A stretch of 61,700 nucleotides of DNA from Sphingobacteriia bacterium RIFOXYC2_FULL_35_18 (GTDB lineage: Bacteria; Bacteroidota; Bacteroidia; Chitinophagales; Chitinophagaceae), in NCBI GenBank assembly GCA_001829005.1, contig MIAG01000001.1:590383-652082 (forward strand), read 5' to 3'. A model generated the notes under the pieces. It ran no database searches, was not told the origin of the DNA, and saw nothing but the letters and a program-made list of their open reading frames with translations. This document shows positions 7,534 through 15,596 of this stretch, piece by piece. Each line of letters begins with the position of its first letter. Within the stretch, counting starts at the first letter, position 1. The position numbers were made by a program, and so were the translations under genes.

Positions 7534-10506
7534 TATTTTTGTAATGGTAATGGTAGTGCCCAAATTCTTATTGGATAATATTTCAATTTTTACCCTTGCA
7601 TCTTTTGCCCTCCACTCAATATTTTCTAGTCCATTACCTAAGTGTTTTTTGTCAGTTTCAAACCCTATGCCATTGTCTTTTATGGTAATGATCAATTCTG
7701 TATTGCAATCAACAGTAAAAATAATTTTATTTGCATTGCTATGTTTAATGATATTTTGAAGTGCTTCTTGTAAAATTTTATTAAGATTAATGGCATCAGA
7801 TGCTTTTAATAAACAGTTGTTTTTAATGTTCTCGATTGATTCAAATTCAATGTATTCAAAATTTTTAAGAACATTAAAGCAGTAAGTTTTAAACTCGTCA
7901 CTAAAATCGGCGATATAAATTTCTTTATTGTTCAATACCCAAATAGTTTCACGTAAACTATTCAGAATATGTTCTGCGTTATTTTGAATTTTATCTAACT
8001 CTTTTGTATTGCCTTGAATGTTTTTAAGCTTATCAACATTGGCCAATAGTGCAGAAGTATATGCTCCCATATTATCGTGTAAGTCTCTACTAATTCTTTG
8101 CCTTTCAAATTCAAGCTGTTCTTGTAATTGAATGGCTTGTAATTTTTTGCGATACTTTCTATTGGTTATATATTTAGCAGCAAACCATATGGCTGTAACT
8201 GATATGCCACCACCCAACAAAAGAAACCACCATCTTGAGTAAATGGGGGGCAAGATTCTTATTTGTATACTTTTTTGTACAATGGCACTTTTATTGAAAA
8301 ATCTGCCACTTGCTATTTCTATGGTATAGCTACCGGGATTAAGGGCTAAATTTATTTCCCTTGTGTTTCTTAGATTTTTCCATTCTTTATCAAAGCCTAC
8401 TAACTTATACTGATAATTATAAGCTGTAGCAGTACTATACCCAATTGTAGATAGTTGAATTTTTATTCTATTATCAGTATGTCTAAATTCCAAATCATTC
8501 AAGTTCCAAAAAGCAGTGTCTTCAGGTAAATGCTGTTCGTTTGAGCTAATTTTTGTAACAATTAGTTTACCATTATCATGATTGGTATTTATTTCGGTAG
8601 GATGAAATGCGTTTAATCCATTTATTCCGCCAAAATACAATTCGCCATCTGTTGTTTTTGCAATTGCCCCATAATTGAATTCTTCATCTTGTAAGCCATC
8701 TGGTTTATTTAAGTTTGAAATAGTGCCATTGGTATCAATTTTACTAATCCCTTTTTCGTGGCTACACCATATATTATGATCATTATCAACAATACCAGCA
8801 TAGATATAGTCATTCCCTAATCCATTTTTGGTTGTGTAGGAATTCAATAACGTGCCTTTATTCGAAAATTCATATAAGCCTTTACTGGTTCCGAAAATCC
8901 AATTATTCTTTCTTTTGTCAATATATACCAAGCTGCTTTCTATTAAACCAATTTTTTGTAAACAAGCCTGTATAAAATCGGAACTACTTATTTCTAATAG
9001 TGCCTCATATTTTGTATACGCTGGAAAGCTATTCAGTTTAAGAAGGCTGATGGTATTTGTTCTTTTTTCAAATGATACTAATCCGTTTTTGTACTTTATA
9101 CTAAGTTTTAAGTTCCCTAGATTGTATAAGAATTCAGTCGGGTTTACTTGAAGTGGAATTGAATAATAGTTCGGCCGTTCATTAGCCAACTCTTTTTCTT
9201 TATAATCAATTTTTATTTGCTTTATCGATAAATTCTTTCTATTTAAAATATAGAAGTCGTCTCTGCCATAAAGCATTACTAAGCAAAAGATTTCATCTAA
9301 TGCTAAAATAGAGGTTACAATTGTGCCTGTTTTTGCTCCTAATTTTTTTAAGGGGTATTTTTTTAAAATATTTCCAATGGTGTCATATATAATTAAACCA
9401 GCTCCAAAAGTGCCACATACAATTGTGTTATTCCATTTGTCAGGTAAAAAGCATTTAATAAAATTTTCTTCTGGTACTATAGATGAAAATAACTTGATTG
9501 GTTGTTTTTGAAGTAAGATTTCATGTAGTCCACTTAAAGTAGTGTTGGCCCATAAAACCCCTTTTGAGTCTAAAAATAGACTTGTATAGTATCCTTGTTT
9601 TAAGGTTGATGTACCATTTAACCCCACTAGTTTAGTTGTAAAATTCAATCTTGATTTATCAAATTCCCAAATCTCGTTTTCCATTATTATCAGGAATGCC
9701 TGATCATTTTTATTGATAATATCTTTATTCTTAATAAAGGATTTCATGCCAAATCCAAAAGGATAAGGCAATTGTTTAATGATTTCTTTGTTCTTTATAT
9801 CGTATGCTAAAAAGTGTTTTTCAGCAAATGCTACAACAATAGAATCATTCACCCTTTTCAAAATATAGTAGGGTACTTTTTGAGGATTAGGAATGGAAAC
9901 CCGGCTATTTTTCTCAATATTTTCTATGTGTATTCCAAATCCGTCTTCGGTAAAAAACTGCAATTGACTGGTATTATGGATTGAAGCCAAGCCAATCGTT
10001 TTTGATTTCTTCTTAATTAATTGAGTGGTTTGCTTTGTTATTGTATTGATTACTTGATAATATCCGTTATTGGATAAAATGATTTGTTTTTTATCAGGAC
10101 TAACAAATATTTGCTCCTGCCAATTGATTTTTTGATTAGGTAGTTTAACATGATTAAAAGAGAACGTTTTTGGATTGTAAATGGAATAGCCGCTATTGTA
10201 AAATATCCAAATATCTTTTTCAAATCCTTGATGTATTTCAAAGAATAGAGAGCCCGGTATCTGGTGTATTCCTTTGCCAAAAGGAACTGTGTGAAAGTTT
10301 GATCCATCAAACCATTGAAGCTGGTGGTCGCTTAGCAGCCAGATAAATCCGTTTGTATCTTCAGTAATTCCTTTAATTACTTGTTTACTAAGCCCATCGC
10401 TACTCTTGAATACATTGAATTTGACCCGTTGTGTTGATTGAGCATTAGTGCTTATTACCAATAGTAATAAACTCAAGTATGTTAATATATAAATGCGCTT
10501 ACTCAC
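7525..10506 (-). CDS. Two-component sensor histidine kinase with ligand-binding beta-propeller
   Basis: 993 aa. Signal peptide at residues 1-22. Then come the long periplasmic two-component-regulator propeller repeats (about 25-640; blades of the type DGLSKQVIKGITEDTNGFIWL), a Y_Y_Y domain (about 660-750), one transmembrane helix (about 757-777), a HisKA_3 dimerisation box with the phospho-His in RISRDLHDN (near 808), and an HATPase domain (IKDNGIGF, GNGLENI). The architecture matches Bacteroidota sensors of polysaccharides or envelope cues, but without the fused regulator of hybrid forms; the partner is the adjacent gene. It is divergent from a secreted-protein gene across a 111-bp region holding a perfect palindrome. 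The ligand is unknown. Confidence 0.9.
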   Translation of the reverse strand: MSKRIYILTYLSLLLLVISTNAQSTQRVKFNVFKSSDGLSKQVIKGITEDTNGFIWLLSDHQLQWFDGSNFHTVPFGKGIHQIPGSLFFEIHQGFEKDIWIFYNSGYSIYNPKTFSFNHVKLPNQKINWQEQIFVSPDKKQIILSNNGYYQVINTITKQTTQLIKKKSKTIGLASIHNTSQLQFFTEDGFGIHIENIEKNSRVSIPNPQKVPYYILKRVNDSIVVAFAEKHFLAYDIKNKEIIKQLPYPFGFGMKSFIKNKDIINKNDQAFLIIMENEIWEFDKSRLNFTTKLVGLNGTSTLKQGYYTSLFLDSKGVLWANTTLSGLHEILLQKQPIKLFSSIVPEENFIKCFLPDKWNNTIVCGTFGAGLIIYDTIGNILKKYPLKKLGAKTGTIVTSILALDEIFCLVMLYGRDDFYILNRKNLSIKQIKIDYKEKELANERPNYYSIPLQVNPTEFLYNLGNLKLSIKYKNGLVSFEKRTNTISLLKLNSFPAYTKYEALLEISSSDFIQACLQKIGLIESSLVYIDKRKNNWIFGTSKGLYEFSNKGTLLNSYTTKNGLGNDYIYAGIVDNDHNIWCSHEKGISKIDTNGTISNLNKPDGLQDEEFNYGAIAKTTDGELYFGGINGLNAFHPTEINTNHDNGKLIVTKISSNEQHLPEDTAFWNLNDLEFRHTDNRIKIQLSTIGYSTATAYNYQYKLVGFDKEWKNLRNTREINLALNPGSYTIEIASGRFFNKSAIVQKSIQIRILPPIYSRWWFLLLGGGISVTAIWFAAKYITNRKYRKKLQAIQLQEQLEFERQRISRDLHDNMGAYTSALLANVDKLKNIQGNTKELDKIQNNAEHILNSLRETIWVLNNKEIYIADFSDEFKTYCFNVLKNFEYIEFESIENIKNNCLLKASDAINLNKILQEALQNIIKHSNANKIIFTVDCNTELIITIKDNGIGFETDKKHLGNGLENIEWRAKDARVKIEILSNKNLGTTITITKICS

Positions 10507-10548
10507 TATTGTAAATGTACTGTTTCAAATAGAATTAGTAACTCGTTC

Positions 10549-10572
10549 AAAATACTCTATTTAGAGTATTTT
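10549..10572. promoter_or_regulatory. Perfect palindrome with 7-2-7 half-sites, copy 1 (candidate operator)
   Basis: Ten-base arms (10549-10558 and 10563-10572) flank ATTT. The core reads TACTCTA-TT-TAGAGTA (10553-10568), the spacing used by NarL-class regulators. It lies in the divergent region between the histidine kinase and the 10618 gene, directly upstream of a TTTG that could serve as the -33 element of the latter. It could also fold as a hairpin, but the T run on its right is not downstream of any + strand gene. Confidence 0.55.
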
Positions 10573-10599
10573 TTTGATTCGGTTATGCTTTCATATTTG
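10573..10599 (+). promoter_or_regulatory. Possible promoter of the 10618 gene
   Basis: TTTG at 10573-10576 and CATATTTG at 10592-10599 resemble the -33 TTTG and -7 TAnnTTTG boxes, with one mismatch and a short 15-nt spacer. A regulator bound at the palindrome immediately upstream would be placed to activate this suboptimal promoter (inference). Confidence 0.3.
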
Positions 10600-10617
10600 T
10601 ACGAATAAATATGGAAT

Positions 10618-12339
10618 ATGCAAGTAAAACTGATTCTTTCCCTTTGTTTTTTAGTCAGTGCAAGTGTTTCTGAAGCACAATTTTGGAAAAAAGATAAAAC
10701 GGAAACTACTACAGAGGTCAAAAAAGATGAATCCAAAAAAGGAGGTAGCATATTTCAAAAAGCCATGTCTAAAGTAACTAAGCTGGTGGGTAATTTGGCA
10801 GGTGAACTAGGGGGTTCAGTTGCTGAAACCCCCAGTTTGGATAATGTTGAAGTACTTGCATCAGTTGGTACCAATATTTTCCCTAGAGATCTTGGTTTAG
10901 CAACAAATGATTTTTTAAAAGGGGAGTGGGTAGACAATGGTGATTTTACTATGTTAATGTTGAGTTCACCTAACGGCTTTCAGTTTTTTAAATACGCAGG
11001 TACTATTAAGTTGAATGGTAAAGAGCTAAAACACCAGTCTTTTGGTATTCACACTGCAGTTGAAGCCCCCAATAGTGGTAATAAGAAAATCAGTTTTGAA
11101 AAAAATGGGGTTGAAGAAGGAAGCTTTACGATTCCACCTCCTGCTAAAAATATTCAACTACTTAGTATTAATGGTGCAAAGTCTTCTATAAATATAGACT
11201 TAACAAAGGATGTAGTACTTGAATTGGCTAATTACACAACAGGTCCCGATGCTTTAATAAGGGTAGATATTGTTACATCAATTATTGGTATGCGTTCTTT
11301 AACTATGGCTGCCTATGTTAAGCCTGCACCTAAAGTGGTTATTCCGGCTGCAGCATTTCGAAATATCGAAACCCAAAACAAGGGTATAGGGTTTAAGAAC
11401 AGCTATTTAATGGTAAGTGATCAGCAATTGGTAAAGTCAATTGCACAATCGGGTGTTTTTAAAGAGCCGATTGTAGCTGTTACGGGATCTAATGCGGGCA
11501 TGTGGGTAAATGTTACCAATTCACCTGAAATAGAAAAAGGTATTGTATTTTCTGAAGTTGATAAAGTGAATGGGAGTGAACTGGAAGTTTCTGTAAAGAA
11601 ATTAAATGCGGCCTATGCAATGCCATTGTCTTTTGCAAAAAAGATTGCTGTTGCGTCTATGAGTATTCAAGGAACCACACAATTATATGAAAGCAAAACC
11701 AATAATTGGACCAAAACCGAAACAACCAAATCAATTGATTTTCCTCAAATTCCTGAAGAATGGCTGCAAGAAGTTTTAGCTGGAATGTATGCACAATTTA
11801 CCCAAGCAACGGCTGCAGTATCCAATGGCCAAGTACTTCCAGAAAATGCCATTCCTTCTGCACCTTCTTATGAATTGGTTCAAGATTTCTTTAAAGATGA
11901 GATGAACACAGCGGATCAATTCTTAACTGTCTATAAAAATCTGAATCCTATTAAACCACTTACTTCTAGCAGCATGCGCTTATTTGGAGAGAATGCATTG
12001 CTAAAAGAAACTGGTGCAGATGCCTTGTTAAAAGTAAGCATTGCTTTACAGTTGTCTTACGATGGAAAGCCTGCTATGACACCCTATTTAACAGTTGAAA
12101 TGGATGGAGTATCCAATGGTGGTTTCCGTTCTTTTGTAGGCAATACAAAATATTTTTCTGTTACAATTAAAGGAGCTCCTTATATAATCAAAAAGGGTAA
12201 AACCCTCACTAAAGAAGAGATAACTAAAATTGTTCAAGTTAATGACCTAGCTGCAGCTTATAAAAAAGCATTAATCAATTTAAAAGAAAAGGAAGCAGCA
12301 ATAGGAGACTATGAAATTGTTTGGAAGCTTCAACAGTAA
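10618..12339 (+). CDS. Secreted protein of unknown function
   Basis: 573 aa. The first 20 residues form a signal peptide (cleavage after VSEA). A charged Lys/Glu/Thr linker follows (22-45), then a long beta-rich region without a motif I recognise. Two stretches recall repeated immunoglobulin-like strands (VLASVGTNIFPRDLG; LASYTTG-type segments), and the C-terminal ~60 residues are Lys-rich and helical. It is divergent from the histidine kinase and is its most likely regulatory target, because the operator-like palindrome lies in the shared intergenic region. A lipoprotein gene follows 52 bp downstream on the same strand. I do not assign a function. Confidence 0.6.
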   Translation: MQVKLILSLCFLVSASVSEAQFWKKDKTETTTEVKKDESKKGGSIFQKAMSKVTKLVGNLAGELGGSVAETPSLDNVEVLASVGTNIFPRDLGLATNDFLKGEWVDNGDFTMLMLSSPNGFQFFKYAGTIKLNGKELKHQSFGIHTAVEAPNSGNKKISFEKNGVEEGSFTIPPPAKNIQLLSINGAKSSINIDLTKDVVLELANYTTGPDALIRVDIVTSIIGMRSLTMAAYVKPAPKVVIPAAAFRNIETQNKGIGFKNSYLMVSDQQLVKSIAQSGVFKEPIVAVTGSNAGMWVNVTNSPEIEKGIVFSEVDKVNGSELEVSVKKLNAAYAMPLSFAKKIAVASMSIQGTTQLYESKTNNWTKTETTKSIDFPQIPEEWLQEVLAGMYAQFTQATAAVSNGQVLPENAIPSAPSYELVQDFFKDEMNTADQFLTVYKNLNPIKPLTSSSMRLFGENALLKETGADALLKVSIALQLSYDGKPAMTPYLTVEMDGVSNGGFRSFVGNTKYFSVTIKGAPYIIKKGKTLTKEEITKIVQVNDLAAAYKKALINLKEKEAAIGDYEIVWKLQQ

Positions 12340-12391
12340 TTAGGAGTAATCAATAATATCAAAATAAATATTTTTCATTCAATTATTTTTT

Positions 12392-13378
12392 ATGCGAATT
12401 ATTAAAGCATGTAATTATTTTTTTTTTCTAAGCTTATTTTCTATTGCCTGTTCTAAAAACAGCTCCGATCCCAATGGTGGCGCCACTGGAACTGTTGCCA
12501 ATAATGTAGTATACTACATAGATAGTGCCAATATTCATACGACTGATATCAATGGAGCAAATGCCAAATTGGTAGTAGCAGTAACGCCTCCATCAAATTT
12601 GAATTCTTATATCGGGGATGCTTGTGTTGCTAGCGATGGCAGTAAACTGTATTTTTTTCATATCACAAGTGGCTCTAATCCCTCCACTAAAATCGTTTCA
12701 GTTAATAAAGATGGTTCTAGTCTTACTAACATTGCTACATTGGCAATTTCAACTGGTGTAAATTATAAAAGCATTAAGCAGTTAAGTAATGGGAAACTAG
12801 CTTTTATTAAAAATAATTTTGGATCTAATCCAATTTCAACATCAATTGAAGTGATTAATTCTGATGGAACTGGTCAAGAAAAATTAGCCACTGTGCCATT
12901 AGGTTTTACTAATCATCAAATAGCTAATGATGGTAAGCGTTTTGTAATTACTTCTTCTGCAGCTATTCCTTTGGCCTATTCAGGTACAATTGTAAACAGT
13001 AATATGGGTGACCCTAAATCGATCGTAAATTCTAGAAATGTTTTGACAACCAAAATCAGTAGCGATGGAACTAAAATAGTATATGCAAAAATGAATGGGA
13101 CCAATAAAATAGACCTGTACAGTTATACTACAGCAACTGAAGCGGAAGTGTTGGTAAAGACAGTAACCCTGCCTGCAGATATTACTAGTTTATCTACATG
13201 GACAGTTCGATTAAATTGGATGGAAGGGTCATCTAAAATATTATTGAGTTTTGCCAAAGACAGCAATTTTGGTACAGTTGATGGGTACTTAAATTGTGTT
13301 CTAATAAATGCCGATGGTTCCGGAGAAAAAACTTGGAAAATCAATAACCAAGATGATTGGTTGGCATTTACAGAGTAA
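12392..13378 (+). CDS. Lipoprotein with WD40/TolB-like propeller repeats
   Basis: 328 aa. The signal peptide ends in a lipobox (FSIAC, Cys20), so it should be lipid-anchored. Downstream segments repeat the pattern 'strand, then N/S-DG or DG-strand' (CVASDGSKLYFF, SVNKDGSSLTNI, VINSDGTGQEKL, KISSDGTKIVYA, LINADGSGEKTW), which is the TolB/WD40-like beta-propeller signature. It is probably in the same transcript as the secreted gene 52 bp upstream and ends at a strong terminator. Such proteins usually bind partners at the cell surface; no enzymatic motif is visible. Confidence 0.65.
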   Translation: MRIIKACNYFFFLSLFSIACSKNSSDPNGGATGTVANNVVYYIDSANIHTTDINGANAKLVVAVTPPSNLNSYIGDACVASDGSKLYFFHITSGSNPSTKIVSVNKDGSSLTNIATLAISTGVNYKSIKQLSNGKLAFIKNNFGSNPISTSIEVINSDGTGQEKLATVPLGFTNHQIANDGKRFVITSSAAIPLAYSGTIVNSNMGDPKSIVNSRNVLTTKISSDGTKIVYAKMNGTNKIDLYSYTTATEAEVLVKTVTLPADITSLSTWTVRLNWMEGSSKILLSFAKDSNFGTVDGYLNCVLINADGSGEKTWKINNQDDWLAFTE

Positions 13379-13397
13379 GAAATTCTTCTCTTTGGGT

Positions 13398-13437
13398 CTC
13401 CTCATTCGAGCTAAATGCTGGGATGAGGAGTTTTTTT
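13398..13437 (+). terminator. Intrinsic terminator
   Basis: A 10-bp stem (13398-13407 with 13421-13430, one T-G pair) is followed by seven T (13431-13437). It ends the 10618-12392 transcript and isolates the rhodopsin gene. Confidence 0.85.
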
Positions 13438-13649
13438 ACATTTTTCTCAAAATTTTTTGAAAACCCCTTTACGTCTGTTTGTTTAAACAATTGACCCCCA
13501 AAAATCCACAAATGGTTTTAATAGTATTTATTATTATAATATGACGAAACCCCTATTGTTAGTGAGTTTCAACCATTTTTCAATATTAGCGTTTAACTTA
13601 GAGATGTTCATTCTTAAACAATCTTTTCTTAAACCTAAAAACTTCTAAC
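13438..13649 (+). promoter_or_regulatory. Rhodopsin upstream region with a 12-bp palindrome
   Basis: 212 bp of AT-rich DNA between a terminator and the rhodopsin start. It contains the perfect palindrome TTGTTTAAACAA at 13479-13490. No full TAnnTTTG box is present; the nearest are TCTGTTTG (13474-13481, partly inside the palindrome) and TAACTTAG (13594-13601), each with one mismatch. The start of transcription therefore cannot be fixed from sequence. The palindrome is a candidate operator only. Confidence 0.35.
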
Positions 13650-14387
13650 ATGCTACAAGTCCTCTTGAATGCAACTCCAATTGCGAGTGACAATTATGTT
13701 GCGTTTACCTTTTTCATTGGTACGATGGCCATGATGGCTGCATCGGTATTTTTCTTCTTTGAATTAAATAATACCGACAAAAAATGGCGTACCTCTTTAT
13801 TGGTTTCTGGATTAATCACTTTTATTGCTGCGGTTCACTATTATTACATGAGAAGCTACAATTTAGAAACAGGTGAATCACCCACTTTCTTCCGTTATGT
13901 AGACTGGATTTTGACTGTTCCTTTGATGTGTGTTGAGTTCTACTTAATTACTAAAAAAGCAGGTGCTAAAGTTTCTCTATTGTGGAAACTAATTTTTGCA
14001 TCATTAGTAATGTTATTAACTGGATACATTGGTGAAGTACTTGACAGAAATGGTAGTGTACTATGGGGTGTATTATCAGGATTGGCTTACTTCTACATTG
14101 TATACTTAATCTGGTTTGGTGAAGTGGCTAAACTTGCTCAAAGTGCTGGTCCACAAGTTGCAAAAGCTACTAAAGTGTTATCATGGTTCGTATTAGTAGG
14201 TTGGGCTATTTATCCATTAGGATATATTCTAGGTACTCCAGGTGGATTATTTGGATGGCAACCAGTTGCTGATACAGCAGCAGCATTAAAAGCAATGGAT
14301 ATTGTTTACAACATTGCAGATGCCATCAATAAAATTGGATTTGGTTTAGTAATCTACGCATTAAGCCGTAGTGAAGAAAAAGCATAA
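13650..14387 (+). CDS. Proteorhodopsin-type light-driven proton pump
   Basis: 245 aa with seven predicted helices. Key residues: Schiff-base Lys228 in DAINKIGFG, counter-ion Asp85 and Asp224, proton-donor Glu96, Thr89 between them (D-T-E motif, as in proton-pumping proteorhodopsins), and His63 in VHYYYMRS, the partner of the primary acceptor. The spectral-tuning position (Leu/Gln105 in marine proteorhodopsin) is Met93, usual in Bacteroidota and expected to give green absorption. The NDQ and NTQ motifs of sodium and chloride pumps are absent. It sits in the inner membrane and uses retinal made by the two genes downstream. A terminator hairpin separates it from crtY. Whether it also binds a carotenoid antenna cannot be judged without alignment of helix E. 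Confidence 0.95.
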   Translation: MLQVLLNATPIASDNYVAFTFFIGTMAMMAASVFFFFELNNTDKKWRTSLLVSGLITFIAAVHYYYMRSYNLETGESPTFFRYVDWILTVPLMCVEFYLITKKAGAKVSLLWKLIFASLVMLLTGYIGEVLDRNGSVLWGVLSGLAYFYIVYLIWFGEVAKLAQSAGPQVAKATKVLSWFVLVGWAIYPLGYILGTPGGLFGWQPVADTAAALKAMDIVYNIADAINKIGFGLVIYALSRSEEKA

Positions 14388-14412
14388 TCTAATTCAAGCT
14401 TAAGTAATAATT

Positions 14413-14447
14413 GGGTTGCAATAGTTTGATTATTGCAACCCTTTTTT
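14413..14447 (+). terminator. Intrinsic terminator abutting the crtY start codon
   Basis: GGGTTGCAAT (14413-14422) pairs perfectly with ATTGCAACCC (14432-14441), plus one more inner A-T pair. Six T follow at 14442-14447 and the crtY ATG begins at 14448. The hairpin should release most rhodopsin transcripts while letting some read into crtY and blh, and on read-through RNA it occupies the crtY initiation region. Confidence 0.85.
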
Positions 14448-15596
14448 ATGAATACAACCAATTACGATATTGTCATTTTAGGAGGCGGATGCGCGGGTAT
14501 GCAGTTGATGTACCAGTTCATTCATCATGCTCAATATAAGGGTGAATCTATTCTTATACTGGATGCAGATAAAACCTACTTACAAAGTAAATCTTGGTGC
14601 TTCTGGCATACCAATGATGCTCATCCTTATCAATCTATTTTTAATACTACTTGGAATAATTTGAGTATTGGATTTCTGAACGAGACGATTGAAAATACAA
14701 TTCATCCATATCGCTATAGTTTTATTAAAAGTGAGTCTTTCTTTGACTTTCATTTTGATGAAATAAAAGATAACCAATCAGTAGTTTATTCCAATGATGC
14801 GGTTTTATCGATTGATAAAGATGCCAATCAATTTATCATTCACACCAATAAGGGTATTGTTACTACTCCAGCATTATACTCTAGTTTCTGGAACCAACAA
14901 CAGGTATCCAAGGAAACCAATCTGTATTTAAAGCAACAATTTTTTGGATGGGAAATTGAAGTTGAGCAACCCGTATTTGATGCTTCAGCTGCTACATTAA
15001 TGGATTTTAGTATTACTCAAACCAAAGGTGTAAATTTTGCGTATGTGCTGCCTTTTAGCACCCATAGCGCTTTAATAGAAATTACTGGTTTTTGTTCCGA
15101 AGATTATACTACTGAATTTTTTGAGGAAGAGTTAAAGAAATATATTCAGCGAAAATGGAACTGCTCTTTCAAGATTGTTAAAACAGAATATGCTAGTATA
15201 CCAATGACCAACTTTTTGTTTAATAGGTTTACTAGCGAAGGAGCTATTGCAATTGGAACTGCTGCTGGTATGATTAAACCTACCACCGGTTATGCCTTTA
15301 ATAGAATTACTAGAGATAGCAAATTGTTGGCTAACCAGTTTTTTAATAAAGAAACACCAGCTGAATTTACGCATACTCGATTTAAATTCTATGATCGATT
15401 ACTATTACAATTACTTAAGTATAGCCCAGCTAAAGCATTGCATATATTGATGCAGCTTTTTCGCAAAGTTCCCTATCAGCAAATACTTCGTTTTTTAGAT
15501 GAAGACAGTTCTTTGTTTCAAGAAGCGGTATTGTTTGCTAAATTGCCTAAGAAAGATTTTTTAAAACAGGTATTCAAGCATGGCAAAAAGAACTAA
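14448..15596 (+). CDS. crtY: Lycopene beta-cyclase
   Basis: 382 aa from ATG 14448. A TTG at 14433 would extend it by five codons but lies inside the terminator stem, so ATG is preferred. The N-terminus has the FAD/NAD-binding strand-loop IVILGGGCAGMQL. The CrtY/CrtL family segment FFGWEIEVEQPVFD and the following LMDF lie near residues 165-185, and AIGTAAGMIKPTTGYAF near 280 is the second dinucleotide-fold motif. It closes the ends of lycopene to give beta-carotene, the retinal precursor. It follows the rhodopsin gene and overlaps blh by 17 bp. Phytoene synthase and desaturase genes are not in the window. Confidence 0.9.
   Translation: MNTTNYDIVILGGGCAGMQLMYQFIHHAQYKGESILILDADKTYLQSKSWCFWHTNDAHPYQSIFNTTWNNLSIGFLNETIENTIHPYRYSFIKSESFFDFHFDEIKDNQSVVYSNDAVLSIDKDANQFIIHTNKGIVTTPALYSSFWNQQQVSKETNLYLKQQFFGWEIEVEQPVFDASAATLMDFSITQTKGVNFAYVLPFSTHSALIEITGFCSEDYTTEFFEEELKKYIQRKWNCSFKIVKTEYASIPMTNFLFNRFTSEGAIAIGTAAGMIKPTTGYAFNRITRDSKLLANQFFNKETPAEFTHTRFKFYDRLLLQLLKYSPAKALHILMQLFRKVPYQQILRFLDEDSSLFQEAVLFAKLPKKDFLKQVFKHGKKN

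Noticed and set aside
13650..14387. Rhodopsin as a sodium or chloride pump
   Set aside because: The NDQ and NTQ motifs are absent; the Asp-Thr-Glu triad is that of a proton pump.
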